A DNA stretch of 64,000 bases from JBBQED01 sp038320345 (lineage in GTDB: Bacteria > Bacteroidota > Bacteroidia > AKYH767-A > OLB10): positions 1 through 64,000 of the forward strand of contig JBBQED010000004.1 in NCBI GenBank assembly GCA_038320345.1. The letters are read 5' to 3'. The stretch's first letter is position 1, and every line of letters starts with the position of its first letter. This document shows, piece after piece, positions 26,609-36,071 of the stretch. Made by a program: the position numbers and the translations under genes. The notes below the pieces were generated by a model. The model made no database searches and was not told the DNA's origin. It saw only the letters and a program-made list of their open reading frames with translations.

Positions 26609-29600
26609 TTACCTGTTAATCAATACTTTGAGATGCACTTTTGTTGATGCTGTTCTGATTACTAAGTGATACCAGCCCGGTTCGACTCCCAAAGAAGCCG
26701 GTCGGATGACCCATTCCTGCCATCCTTTTTGAGCAGGCGAGTCTCTAAAAATATACACTTCTTCTCCTAAAACATTAATTAAAGAAATTTCAACTGGCGA
26801 CTTCTCATTCAGATAGTAACTTAGCACTGCTTCAGTAGAAAATGGATTTGGATGCACGGATGCTGCATATGAATTTCCATGAATCATTGCTGATTCTATT
26901 TCGGAATATTCGAACCGACCATCAAAATCAATTTGCTTTAAGCGATAATAATACAGTACTTCCGCTTTAATTTTATCATCGATAAGTTCGTAAAATACTA
27001 CATCGCTTGAATTACCAGCACCATCTTCCCAACCGATTTTAATAAAATTAATTCCATCTTCTGATCTTTCAATTTCAAAGCCGCGGTTATTTTCCTCGCT
27101 GGCTGTTGACCATTTCAGCAGTATAATATTTTCTTGTGCATCCGCATTAAAATACAAAAGAGATACTGGTAATGTACTTGGACCTTGCGCTGTTCCAAAC
27201 TCTCCCATTCCATTCATAGCATTTCTTCTAACGGCAGTAACGGGAGAAACAACGCAATTTCCATTACCCATTGTCCATCCGCTTCCCGTATTTCGCATGA
27301 TCGTCCATACCGATGCTGCATTGGTATAATTAGCATTATATAAAGTGAGATCAAAATTTCCGGATGTCGGATTGTTAGACGCTGTGAAGGTCCACTTCCC
27401 ATTATTTAAAGCACTAGAAGAATAAGTGATACTACAATCAACAGCTCCCAGTGCAATAGGCAATGCAGCATACGGAGCAAAACTTACTGACAGATTATCA
27501 ATAGCAGTAGCATTAAGCGGATATGAAAAATCAATTCTAGCACGCTGATAACCTTTCGTACTTTCTCCAACGGGAAAATCATAAGAACCTTGACTATTGA
27601 TATAACGACGAAGGTTTCCTTCTACATAACTTCCCGCATTACCACTATTCACTGCGGTTCCGGTACGGTTTAAAACATCAACAGAAAAAGCAGCTGTGAT
27701 AATTTTTCCATTTAACAATTGCAAACTTCCTGTAGTATTCAATTGCATATTGGAGAGCAATGATAAATCAGCAGTAGATTTATTCATGATTACATCTTTC
27801 AAGGCACCAATACTAAAATAAGTTTGAGGAGTAGAACCATTAAATTCAATCACGGAAGGAATATACGTTCCATTATTAGTAAAATTTCCTCCTTGCTTAT
27901 GATACTTCGAATTGGTATTAAAGACCGAAGCAGCATTCGCAATTAAGAAACTTCCTTTTACATCCAAATTCTGAAGAATATTTACTGATCCTCCTGTCTT
28001 ACTCACTGTAAAATTCCCCGGAGCATTACTTCCATTTAGAGTACCATTTAATTGTTGAACAACACTACCATTGGGGAAAATTAACGTAGAATTGACAGCT
28101 GCATTAAACAATCCGTAGTTGGTAAAATCCCCACAAACGGAAAGAGAATTTACGGGTAACAGTGTAAGTGTTGCGCCAGGATTAATGATTATTGATTTAC
28201 AAAATGCAGCTCCATTAATGGAAGGTTGTAACACAGTACCTCCGTTAATGATGGCATCACGCGAACAATCAGGAACAGGACAACCACCCCAATTAATTTT
28301 TTTAAACCAATCGGAATCTGCACCTCCCGACCATGTTGAAGCAGTACCAACAGAAGAATAAGAAACAGGCGATGTATTTCCAAAAATAATATCAAAGCCA
28401 GAAGTGCTATTTGAAAAATTACTAATCACCAGAACATATTTTTCTCCGTTAAGTACAGGAATTGAAGCATTAAATGCAGCCGAAAAACCAGGATATGCGG
28501 CAGGGTTCATTCCTGTGCTAGCACCAAAGCAACCGGTAACGCCGAGGTAATTATAATTACAAGAAACAGGAGCAACTCCTGTTGCAATTTGTGCACAGGA
28601 TACTGCTCCGGTACCCAAAGTTTTAAATACGGCGAAATCATAATCAGTACCAGTAGTACTTGGAGCACCGAGCCAATCTTTAGGGATGATAGAGAACTCC
28701 AGATTACCGTTTGCGTTAATCGGAATTTCGAACCATACTGAACCGCGTTCGCCGGAAAGTAAACAATTACTACCGCTTCCGTTATAATCACAATTATTTC
28801 CAAATGATTGAAAACCCGGATCACCGAAGCTCATGGAAGTATCGCATACTGGCAAAAAATTGCCACAATCCTGACCATTCGATAATGCAGGTAAGGTAGC
28901 AAGTCCGTCGATGGCAATCACACCAAATGTGCCTGTCTGATTGCCATATCCATCCACACTAATAAAATAAGTTTGACCTGGTATTAATGATCCAATTAAT
29001 ACTTCAGCAGTATTATTTGACGATGATCCGCAACCTGCTGCATCATCATTACAAATTTGTTGAACCATGAAATTACAGTTCCCACTAAATAATGCAACCT
29101 GAGGATTCGTCATAGTTTCCGGAAGAACACGAACTCTTAATGAACCAGATGCAGGAGCTACTGCAGAAAACCAAACTGTATTCAGCGTATTGGGTATTGA
29201 CCAACAAGAAGGAACAGGTTCACTAGCACCACCGGAACAATTATTTGCACCCGTTACATAAATTCCAAGAGGAAGAGGCGTAGCGTTACACGCCAGATCA
29301 TTGATAGCTCCTGCTCCGAAAGAAGTAATCGAAATATTATAGGAAACATTATTTGGTGGAGCCCATGAATCTACGATGATATAATAAACACCAGCACTAG
29401 GAAGCGTTACACTGCCATTCAAATTTCCTGAACTTGCACCTCCACCATTTCCAATGCAAACCGTACCCGCTGTTCCTGGGCAACCACTATACACTTGAAA
29501 TCCGATTGAATTACTACTAGCTCCCGACAAATTAATGCCTAGACATTCAGAAGATGATGCGGTGTATTGATACACGAGATCTTCACCACTTTCATAGAAT

Positions 29601-30997
29601 GTTCCACAAGATCCAGTTGATGCGCTTGAATAATTATTTCCAGTACACGATGTAGATTCATTAGAGCGACTGAATGGCAATGACGGAATTACGATTGCAT
29701 TCGCACATATTGAACCAGCGAGAGAAGGAATAGGAGAAGAAATACTGATATCATAAGGATTACAAACTGGAGTGCTCCAAGAATCAACCACTAAATAATA
29801 AGTTATGCCTGCAGTAACTGCTGCGCATATCGATTTACTTCCGGATGAACTTTGTTCAAAGGTTACGCAAGTACTTGCAATGCCAGTGCAGGAAGCAGTT
29901 AACGGGCATCCTGCATACAACATCAATCCAGTATACGTTCCTGTAGATGTAAGATTAATATTAATATTTCCTGTAGTAGCTGCTGTAAAAATGAAAACTT
30001 CATCTTCTCCAGTGAAATAAAGACTACTTCCACAATTTACCATATTTGCTGAAGTAAGATCATTTATTTTTCCGCAGGTAGTTCGTCCGTTGGAAACATA
30101 GGGAAGTGAGATATTATTTACACCACTACCTAACGAACACCCGCCCAAAGAAACAGGAGCAGAAATGGTGAGATCCGTATAAGGATTACAAATTGGTGAT
30201 GGAAGATTATCGAGAATCAAATAATACGTAACGCCTGAATTTACACACGCAGTAAACGACTGATTGCCGGCGCTGCTTTGAGAAACTGCAACACAGGTTC
30301 CGCCTTGTCCTATTAGTGGACATCCTCTGTAAAGCACCAAACTATTTCCTGTTCCCGAAGAAGTAAGCGTAACAGTTATCGTCCCAGTGATTGCAGGAGT
30401 AAAGATGAAAACCTTATCCTCACCACCGAGATACGTGGTATTTCCACAAGCTATTGTATTACTAGAATTAAGATCATCAACAGCACCGCAGGTTGTACCA
30501 GCTCCGGCAGCAAAGGGTAGTGATGGAACATTTACCATCCCTGCGCCTAAATTTCCGGGACACGATAAAGGTGCAGTGAATCGATAAACCATCGTCCCAA
30601 GATTTGCAAGTACTGCACATCCTGATTTAGTCGCCAGAATCTTATATGTTCCAGACGAAGGACATGTCCATACGAGGTAACTTTGAAATCCACAGAAATC
30701 ATCATTATAAGCACCTGCTACAGGAATTCCGAAGTTGGTGAGCAGGGTGAGTTCTGTATTTTTTGTAGATACTCCCCCATCAGCAGCGCAAAAGCTAAAA
30801 TAATAAGTAAAGCCTGCTGTTGCTGCAAAGGAATAATAAGTTCGTCCCGGAACGCTAGTAGTTCCTGTAGAACTCCATGCATTCCCAATTACAATTGTTC
30901 CACCTGAAGTTCCAGTTACACATTGTGAAAAAGTATCACCACTGCCGATCAACAGTAGAAATAAAATACAAAGATATATCCGGAAAAATAGTTTCAT
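26609..30997 (-). CDS. Giant T9SS-secreted protein with PPC-like repeats (copy 1)
   Basis: A 1,462-residue exported protein with a signal peptide ending near TFSQ. Successive PPC-like modules carry GEDKVFIFT, GEDEVFIFT and GEDLVYQYT at about residues 192, 330 and 471, spaced about 140 apart, each preceded by a TxxCG pair. They are followed by a GANNCSGGASEP / NTLNTVWFS module, GDPGFQSFGN, a SGGADSDWFKKINWGG segment, beta-helix-like repeats, YVEGNLRRY with a DFPVGE module, a fibronectin-like FEIERSEDG domain, and a type A T9SS tail (VHPNPFSTEAVLSYY... KVLINR). Module order is the same as in the 21704-26137 protein. The small secreted gene lies 17 bp upstream. No enzymatic motif was recognised. 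Confidence 0.85.
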   Translation of the reverse strand: MKLFFRIYLCILFLLLIGSGDTFSQCVTGTSGGTIVIGNAWSSTGTTSVPGRTYYSFAATAGFTYYFSFCAADGGVSTKNTELTLLTNFGIPVAGAYNDDFCGFQSYLVWTCPSSGTYKILATKSGCAVLANLGTMVYRFTAPLSCPGNLGAGMVNVPSLPFAAGAGTTCGAVDDLNSSNTIACGNTTYLGGEDKVFIFTPAITGTITVTLTSSGTGNSLVLYRGCPLIGQGGTCVAVSQSSAGNQSFTACVNSGVTYYLILDNLPSPICNPYTDLTISAPVSLGGCSLGSGVNNISLPYVSNGRTTCGKINDLTSANMVNCGSSLYFTGEDEVFIFTAATTGNININLTSTGTYTGLMLYAGCPLTASCTGIASTCVTFEQSSSGSKSICAAVTAGITYYLVVDSWSTPVCNPYDISISSPIPSLAGSICANAIVIPSLPFSRSNESTSCTGNNYSSASTGSCGTFYESGEDLVYQYTASSSECLGINLSGASSNSIGFQVYSGCPGTAGTVCIGNGGGASSGNLNGSVTLPSAGVYYIIVDSWAPPNNVSYNISITSFGAGAINDLACNATPLPLGIYVTGANNCSGGASEPVPSCWSIPNTLNTVWFSAVAPASGSLRVRVLPETMTNPQVALFSGNCNFMVQQICNDDAAGCGSSSNNTAEVLIGSLIPGQTYFISVDGYGNQTGTFGVIAIDGLATLPALSNGQDCGNFLPVCDTSMSFGDPGFQSFGNNCDYNGSGSNCLLSGERGSVWFEIPINANGNLEFSIIPKDWLGAPSTTGTDYDFAVFKTLGTGAVSCAQIATGVAPVSCNYNYLGVTGCFGASTGMNPAAYPGFSAAFNASIPVLNGEKYVLVISNFSNSTSGFDIIFGNTSPVSYSSVGTASTWSGGADSDWFKKINWGGCPVPDCSRDAIINGGTVLQPSINGAAFCKSIIINPGATLTLLPVNSLSVCGDFTNYGLFNAAVNSTLIFPNGSVVQQLNGTLNGSNAPGNFTVSKTGGSVNILQNLDVKGSFLIANAASVFNTNSKYHKQGGNFTNNGTYIPSVIEFNGSTPQTYFSIGALKDVIMNKSTADLSLLSNMQLNTTGSLQLLNGKIITAAFSVDVLNRTGTAVNSGNAGSYVEGNLRRYINSQGSYDFPVGESTKGYQRARIDFSYPLNATAIDNLSVSFAPYAALPIALGAVDCSITYSSSALNNGKWTFTASNNPTSGNFDLTLYNANYTNAASVWTIMRNTGSGWTMGNGNCVVSPVTAVRRNAMNGMGEFGTAQGPSTLPVSLLYFNADAQENIILLKWSTASEENNRGFEIERSEDGINFIKIGWEDGAGNSSDVVFYELIDDKIKAEVLYYYRLKQIDFDGRFEYSEIESAMIHGNSYAASVHPNPFSTEAVLSYYLNEKSPVEISLINVLGEEVYIFRDSPAQKGWQEWVIRPASLGVEPGWYHLVIRTASTKVHLKVLINR

Positions 30998-31014
30998 AGT
31001 CAGCGTGATCGAAA

Positions 31015-31365
31015 TTAATTACTGATCGAATTATAATTCTGATGACAGATGTCTGTCATTTGCGACTCTTCTATTTCATCTTTAATATAAATGATCAAAC
31101 CTAGGTCTTTAAAAATCAGATCCAGAATTTTATCATCAGGATATTGAAAGCGATTTAATTTAAATGCCACAAGATTTTGATTATTACAATACCCAACGAT
31201 TCGAACTTGTGCATATTCTGCAGTTTGTTGTTGTAAGAGCGGAAGGATTTTACCTTCTGAAAAATTACGTACTTCAATAACTACAAAACGGTCGTTTGTG
31301 ATGGTTTGAGCTTGTGTTGTAATGCTACAAAGAAGGATCAGCGCCAGATTAAAAAGCAGTTTCAT
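31015..31365 (-). CDS. Small secreted protein paired with giant T9SS protein (copy 1)
   Basis: A 116-residue protein. The start at 31365 is preferred to 31401 because MKLLFNLALILLCS opens a clear signal peptide ending near TTQAQ. The mature part has KILPLLQQQTAEYAQVRIVGYC, a NLVAFKLN strand, then ILDLIFKDLGLIIYIKDEI and a distal Cys (DICH). It is a paralogue of the product at 26159-26533. There is no lipobox, no CxxC and no sorting tail, so it should reach at least the periplasm through Sec. It is the first gene of a four-gene minus-strand run (small, giant, small, giant). Function unknown; roles as chaperone, subunit or adaptor of the giant protein are inference. Confidence 0.7.
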   Translation of the reverse strand: MKLLFNLALILLCSITTQAQTITNDRFVVIEVRNFSEGKILPLLQQQTAEYAQVRIVGYCNNQNLVAFKLNRFQYPDDKILDLIFKDLGLIIYIKDEIEESQMTDICHQNYNSISN

Positions 31366-31583
31366 TATGAAATAATTACTTGAGGCAGATTTATTTTTCA
31401 TCGATCAGTATTAAAAATCACCCCCTGCAGGAATCATTCAAATTATCCGAGTAACAGTAATACAGGCAGTTAAGCAAAATAAACACATTGAAAGCCGTGA
31501 TTTTCAGTTGCCACGCTGCAGATTGAACAATCCGGTGTTAATAGCGTTTGCATTAAGAGAGGATCATTTTACATCTTTGTAGT

Positions 31584-32201
31584 ATGAAAGCAATTGCCAT
31601 TATCGCTTTAATGCTCCTGATCAGTTCAGGAATATTTGCACAAAAATTCAGGGCTGAAATTCAGGCTGGGGTAGCCGGGTCACAGGTTTCTGGAGATGAA
31701 CTCAGTGGCTTCAATAAAGGTGGTCTGCTGGTTGGTGGTGGAGTAAGGCTAAAGATGGATGAAAAATGGAGTTTTGGATTACGCATGCTCTACCTCCAGA
31801 AAGGAAGCCGCAAACTCAGTAAACTCGATAAAGGAGACCCAACTACCTATCTTTTACGATTGAATTATCTTGAATTTCCGTTGTTGTTTCGCTACCAACT
31901 CATTTCTAAATTGTATGTAGAGATCGGACCTTCACTGGGTTACCTCGTGAAAAGTTCTGAAGAAAATGAAGATGGTGAAATAGAAAGTAGAAATCCTTTC
32001 AAAAAAGTGGATTTGAGTATTGCAGGAGGAATCGGCTATCCATTAGGAAAAAATTGGGATATTCAGATGTCGTTTTGGCAATCGATGCTCGCCGTGAGAG
32101 AACATACTGGAGGAGCTACTTACCGATTAAACCGTGGGCAGTATAATTCTGTTATAGCAGTAACTCTGATGCATACTTTCATGCCATCAGCAGAGAAGTA
32201 A
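31584..32201 (+). CDS. Outer-membrane beta-barrel protein, PorT-like
   Basis: A 205-residue protein with a signal peptide (ending near GIFAQ) and an eight-strand-type outer-membrane barrel. Strands such as RAEIQAGVAGSQVSGD, KWSFGLRMLYLQKGS and LYVEIGPSLGYLV alternate with short turns. The fold class is the outer-membrane-protein beta-brl / PorT group common in Bacteroidota. A near-consensus -7 box (ATCTTTG, 31573-31579) lies directly before the ATG. ubiX follows after 11 bp, although there is no obvious functional link. Its cargo or role is unknown. Confidence 0.8.
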   Translation: MKAIAIIALMLLISSGIFAQKFRAEIQAGVAGSQVSGDELSGFNKGGLLVGGGVRLKMDEKWSFGLRMLYLQKGSRKLSKLDKGDPTTYLLRLNYLEFPLLFRYQLISKLYVEIGPSLGYLVKSSEENEDGEIESRNPFKKVDLSIAGGIGYPLGKNWDIQMSFWQSMLAVREHTGGATYRLNRGQYNSVIAVTLMHTFMPSAEK

Positions 32202-32212
32202 AACGAAATCCC

Positions 32213-32779
32213 GTGAAAAAACAAAAAGTTATCGTTGCAGTTACTGGTGCCAGTGGATCCATTTATGCAAAAGTGCTCTTGGATAAATTGCTCCAATTAG
32301 AAGCACAAATTGAAACGGTAGGATTAGTAATGAGTGATAATGCCCGTGATGTGTGGGAATACGAACTCGGCAACCGTGATTTTGAGAAACTGCCGTTTAC
32401 ACTCTATAGCAAGAACGATTTCATGGCACCCTTCGCCAGTGGATCTGCCCGTTTCGGAACTATGATTGTATGTCCTTGTTCAATGGGAACGCTTTCTAGA
32501 ATCGCTCAAGGAACTTCTAATGATCTGGTAACCCGAGCTGCAGATGTTATCCTGAAGGAGCGCCGGAAGCTAATCCTGATCACCAGAGATACGCCTTTAA
32601 GTTTGATCCATATTGAAAACATGCAAAAGGTGACCCTCGCTGGTGGAATTATTGCGCCGGCTTCCCCTTCTTTTTACTCTAAACCCGATAGTTTTGAGGC
32701 TTTAGCAGCTACAGTAATCGACAGAGTACTGGATCTGGCAGGTTTTGAAAACGTAACATACAGATGGAACGAAGATTAA
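32213..32779 (+). CDS. ubiX: Flavin prenyltransferase UbiX
   Basis: Makes prenylated FMN, the cofactor of UbiD-type decarboxylases, from FMN and dimethylallyl phosphate. The 188-residue protein starts with the FMN-binding VAVTGASGSIYAK and contains VCPCSMGTLSRIAQGTSNDLVTRAADV and the RKLILITRDTPLSLIHIENM segment that define the family. The start is GTG (32213), and no suitable ATG lies nearby. It is spaced 11 bp after the outer-membrane barrel gene. No ubiD is present in the window. Confidence 0.95.
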   Translation: MKKQKVIVAVTGASGSIYAKVLLDKLLQLEAQIETVGLVMSDNARDVWEYELGNRDFEKLPFTLYSKNDFMAPFASGSARFGTMIVCPCSMGTLSRIAQGTSNDLVTRAADVILKERRKLILITRDTPLSLIHIENMQKVTLAGGIIAPASPSFYSKPDSFEALAATVIDRVLDLAGFENVTYRWNED

Positions 32780-32883
32780 AAGTTTTGCACCATTTCCTGT
32801 GTAAGATTTTGAAATTTTATTCGTTTCTTTCCTAAACAGGTTTGTATTTTAGCGTTCCATTCAATCACTAGCCAATAAAGAAT

Positions 32884-33075
32884 ATGTTCGAATACTCAAA
32901 AGAGATCCTTACTAAGGTAAGTTTCGATAAGTCTCTTTTTACCAAAGAACTCAGGAAGGCAATCAAGTGGCTTAAAAATGATGAACGAAAGATGCTCATG
33001 ATATGGTGTCTAGCAACTTTCGGAAATAAATATGGAGATATTATTTCTCAGGCGTTTCGTCATGTTGTGAAATAA
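32884..33075 (+). CDS. Small conserved Bacteroidota protein (63 aa)
   Basis: A 63-residue, probably cytoplasmic, helical protein (MFEYSKEILTKVSFDKSLF... ALKK-type helix ... FRHVVK). Proteins opening with MFEYSK and a VSFD..LF.KEL.KAI pattern are recalled from many Bacteroidota, which supports a real gene. No function is known. Its last 35 bases overlap the 3' end of queG on the opposite strand. Confidence 0.65.
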   Translation: MFEYSKEILTKVSFDKSLFTKELRKAIKWLKNDERKMLMIWCLATFGNKYGDIISQAFRHVVK

Positions 33076-33982
33076 ATTTCAGATTTTTTTTCAGTCCATC
33101 AAAACCGGTGCGCAGGATCGGAGAATTTTTAAATACTTTTTCGAAAACATTTTCCGTAATTTCACTCCACTCTTCTTCACTCATCTGAACTAAATCCTTA
33201 TTCGCTTGAAAATCTTTTTCAGCAGTAGGTTTTGAAAAGCGATTCCACGGACACACATCTTGGCATACATCACAACCGAATGCCCAGTTATCCATTTTCC
33301 CTTTCATCTCCACCGGAATAGCATCACGTAATTCAATGGTGAAATAAGAAATGCATTTACTACCATCTACAATTTGAGGAGAGAGAATTGCTTCTGTCGG
33401 ACATGCATCAATGCAACGTGTACATGTTCCGCAGTAATCACGCATAGGAGCATCTGCGAGTAGTTCAAGATCGATGATTAGCTCAGCAATAAAAAAGAAA
33501 GATCCTTTTTGTGGATGAATGAGATTTCCATTTTTTCCAATCCATCCCAGTCCACTTTTTTTTGCCCATGCACGATCTAATACAGGAGCTGAATCAACGA
33601 AGGCTCTGCCATTCACCTGACCAATTTCTGTACGGATAAAATAGAGAAGCTCTTTTAATTTTTCTTTGATCACATCATGATAATCGCGACCATAAGCATA
33701 TTTTGAAATCTGAGGAGCATCTTTGCGCTGCGTTTCCGCGGGAAAATAATTTAACAAAAGCGACACTACCGTTTTAGCTCCCTCAACAAGTAAACGGGGA
33801 TCGAGACGCTTATCGAACCATCGTTCCATATACGCCATTTTACCATGATGATTTTGTGCGAGCCATTGCTCCAAGCGCGGTGCTTCTTCCTCCAGAAAAT
33901 CTGCTTTGGAAATACCCACCTGCTCAAATCCCAGGCGATGAGCTTCCTCTTTTATCCTGAGTGTATCTGAACTTACCGACAT
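33041..33982 (-). CDS. queG: Epoxyqueuosine reductase QueG
   Basis: Cobalamin- and iron-sulfur-dependent enzyme for the last step of queuosine synthesis in tRNA. The 313-residue protein has the N-terminal cobalamin-binding domain (with RFDKRLDPR-like WFDKRLDP and KSGLGWIGKN) and two [4Fe-4S] clusters: YCGTCTRCIDACPTEAI, and FGCDVCQDVCPWN. It starts one base after the ruvB stop, so both share a transcript. Its end overlaps the opposite-strand 63-residue gene by 35 bases. A cobalamin adenosyltransferase is encoded elsewhere in the window. Confidence 0.96.
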   Translation of the reverse strand: MSVSSDTLRIKEEAHRLGFEQVGISKADFLEEEAPRLEQWLAQNHHGKMAYMERWFDKRLDPRLLVEGAKTVVSLLLNYFPAETQRKDAPQISKYAYGRDYHDVIKEKLKELLYFIRTEIGQVNGRAFVDSAPVLDRAWAKKSGLGWIGKNGNLIHPQKGSFFFIAELIIDLELLADAPMRDYCGTCTRCIDACPTEAILSPQIVDGSKCISYFTIELRDAIPVEMKGKMDNWAFGCDVCQDVCPWNRFSKPTAEKDFQANKDLVQMSEEEWSEITENVFEKVFKNSPILRTGFDGLKKNLKFISQHDETPEK

Positions 33983-33983
33983 T

Positions 33984-35018
33984 CTACAAATCTTCGAACA
34001 GTGTACCTTTCGATTTCCCGAATATTTTTCCCAAATGACGGTAAGCCTTCTCCGTTACTTCTCTTCCTCGAGGAGTACGCATTAAAAATCCTTCCATGAT
34101 CAGAAAAGGTTCGTATACTTCTTCCAAGGTTCCGCCCTCTTCACCAACAGCAGTTGCGAGTGTAGTAATACCTACTGGACCACCTTTAAATTTATCAATA
34201 ATGGTAGTCAGAATACGGTTGTCCATTTCATCCAATCCAAACTCATCAACATTGAGAGCTTCGAGTGCGTATTTGGCAATACTCATATCTATACTTCCAT
34301 TGCCTTTGATCTGTGCAAAATCGCGAACTCTACGCAACAACGCATTTCCAATACGTGGTGTTCCTCTACTTCTTCTTGCAATTTCATAAGCCGCTTCATC
34401 TTCAATGCCGATTTTTAAAATTTCCGCTGCACGAAGAACGATCAGTTGTAATCGTTTTGCATCATAATACTCGAGTCGGGAAGTAATTCCGAAACGTGCT
34501 CTTAATGGTGAAGTCAGTAAACCAGATCGAGTGGTTGCCCCTACAAGTGTAAATGGATTGAGATTGATTTGTACCGACCTAGCATTAGGTCCACTTTCAA
34601 TCATGATATCGATGCGATAATCTTCCATGGCAGAATAAAGATATTCTTCCACAATAGGACTAAGGCGATGAATTTCATCAATGAACAGTACATCATTCCT
34701 TTCAAGATTAGTTAATAATCCTGCAAGATCACCGGGTTTATCCAACACCGGACCGGAAGTAGTTTTGATATTACTTCCTAGTTCATTTGAGATAATGTAT
34801 GCGAGTGTTGTCTTTCCCAATCCCGGAGGTCCGTGCAGTAAGACATGATCCAGCGCCTCACCACGCTGCTTCGCTGCGCGAACAAAAATGCGAAGGTTCT
34901 CCACTACTTTTTCTTGCCCTGTAAAATCCCCAAAATCGGAAGGGCGAAGAACTTTTTCAAGATCATTCTCTACAGAACTGAGCTTCTCTTTTTCAGGATC
35001 AAGATTCTGATTGCGCAT
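33984..35018 (-). CDS. ruvB: Holliday junction helicase RuvB
   Basis: AAA+ motor of the RuvAB branch-migration complex, 344 residues. It shows LRPSDFGDFTGQ at the N terminus, Walker A HGPPGLGKTT, Walker B LFIDEIHRL, sensor 1 GATTRSGLLTSPLRARFG with the arginine finger, and the C-terminal winged helix with RTPRGREVTEKAY. Length is typical. The start ATG is at 35018, right after a consensus -7 box. It is followed by queG after a single base. Confidence 0.98.
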   Translation of the reverse strand: MRNQNLDPEKEKLSSVENDLEKVLRPSDFGDFTGQEKVVENLRIFVRAAKQRGEALDHVLLHGPPGLGKTTLAYIISNELGSNIKTTSGPVLDKPGDLAGLLTNLERNDVLFIDEIHRLSPIVEEYLYSAMEDYRIDIMIESGPNARSVQINLNPFTLVGATTRSGLLTSPLRARFGITSRLEYYDAKRLQLIVLRAAEILKIGIEDEAAYEIARRSRGTPRIGNALLRRVRDFAQIKGNGSIDMSIAKYALEALNVDEFGLDEMDNRILTTIIDKFKGGPVGITTLATAVGEEGGTLEEVYEPFLIMEGFLMRTPRGREVTEKAYRHLGKIFGKSKGTLFEDL

Positions 35019-35022
35019 AGTA

Positions 35023-35030
35023 CAAATGTA
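35023..35030 (-). promoter_or_regulatory. -7 box of ruvB-queG
   Basis: On the minus strand TACATTTG fits TAnnTTTG and lies only 4 bp before the ruvB ATG. Transcription would start at or beside the start codon, so the mRNA is probably nearly leaderless. No -33 TTG at the standard spacing. Confidence 0.5.
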
Positions 35031-35040
35031 AGCAAAGGAT

Positions 35041-35958
35041 TCAGGCTTCTGACAGTGACCAACCCATCACATTCCGATCATCACCAGCCGAAAGCAGCAT
35101 ATTCTGATAAGTGGTCCAAAGTAATTTATTTACAGAGTGTTGATGTCCTTGAAATTTATCCCGATCGATCCGATGTTGTAATTCCATGGTATTCGCATCC
35201 CAGATTTTCACTGTTTTATCGCGACTAGCGCTGGCAAGCAAAAGATTATCGGGACTAAATGCCAGATCATAAATGGCATAATTATGTGCAGGAATACTTT
35301 CTAGCAACGAATAATCTTTGGTCGCATATCTATTGAGATGAGCATCTCTAGAGCCTGATAATAGCACTGCTCCATCCGGTGTAAAGCATACGGTATTCAC
35401 CGAAAATCCTTCTTGATGTGCTTGCCAATGATGCAGCGGTAAAAGTTCGGGAAGACTAAAAATCATAATCGATCCATCACCACATCCTATTGCACAACTT
35501 TTATGGTCAGGATGAAAACTAATACTTCTAAGTTTACCTTCAGAAAATTTCATACTGCGGATAAGCGTCAGATCTTGCTGCTGTAAAACTGCACATGTAC
35601 CATCAGCAGCGAGGGTAAAAATTAACTGATGAACAGGATGATGACCAATGAAAAAGATGCCGCTTTGGTGTAATTGCAACAGACGTTCTTCTTGTCGTGT
35701 TTGAAGATTTACGATGTGCATACCTCCACTCCCATTTCCAATTAGTAATTTCTGATCTTCATGGAGGTATCGAAGTGCGTAAACGAGATCGGTGGCTTTC
35801 ACCAACACTTTTCCTTCAGCAGGATTTCTGAGATCCCATTCGGCGACAATGCGATCACTACCTGCACTAAAAATTTGCCATGGATCGGCGCCTTGTTCTA
35901 ATGCGTACACGGGACCTTTATGTCCTGATAGTTTGAATACCTGACGTGGAATAATCAT
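35041..35958 (-). CDS. WD40-repeat protein
   Basis: A 305-residue protein made almost entirely of WD40 repeats, forming one beta-propeller (about seven blades). Blade signatures include GHKGPVYALEQ, FSAGSDRIVAEWD, VNTVCFTPDGAVLLSGSRDAHL, IYDLAFSPDNLLLASASRDKTVKIWD and HSVNKLLWT... DRNVMGW. No signal peptide or additional domain is seen, so a cytoplasmic scaffold is likely. The start at 35958 is preferred to 35973 because a TACCTTTG box overlaps the upstream ATG. It is followed by ruvB on the same strand, with ruvB's own promoter between. Confidence 0.88.
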   Translation of the reverse strand: MIIPRQVFKLSGHKGPVYALEQGADPWQIFSAGSDRIVAEWDLRNPAEGKVLVKATDLVYALRYLHEDQKLLIGNGSGGMHIVNLQTRQEERLLQLHQSGIFFIGHHPVHQLIFTLAADGTCAVLQQQDLTLIRSMKFSEGKLRSISFHPDHKSCAIGCGDGSIMIFSLPELLPLHHWQAHQEGFSVNTVCFTPDGAVLLSGSRDAHLNRYATKDYSLLESIPAHNYAIYDLAFSPDNLLLASASRDKTVKIWDANTMELQHRIDRDKFQGHQHSVNKLLWTTYQNMLLSAGDDRNVMGWSLSEA

Positions 35959-35970
35959 AAATCTAGAGAG

Positions 35971-35978
35971 CAAAGGTA
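35971..35978 (-). promoter_or_regulatory. -7 box of the WD40 gene
   Basis: Minus-strand TACCTTTG, a full TAnnTTTG match 12 bp before the preferred ATG at 35958. It covers the codons of a longer frame. Confidence 0.45.
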
Positions 35979-36059
35979 AAACTCTCCTGCTTCCAAGGCT
36001 TGCTGTTTGATGAATATGTTACTATTCGGGTACTAAGGCTGCATCTAAAATGCACTGCT

Positions 36060-36067
36060 TACCTTTG
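36060..36067 (+). promoter_or_regulatory. -7 box of the rhomboid gene
   Basis: TACCTTTG, a full TAnnTTTG match 4 bp before the ATG at 36072. It supports the downstream start and suggests a very short leader. Confidence 0.5.
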
Positions 36068-36071
36068 TAGG

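Noticed and set aside
26159..31365. Small secreted proteins as heavy-metal-binding (HMA-like) chaperones
   Set aside because: The alternation of strands and helices is reminiscent, but there is no CxxC motif, and the single Cys residues are far apart.
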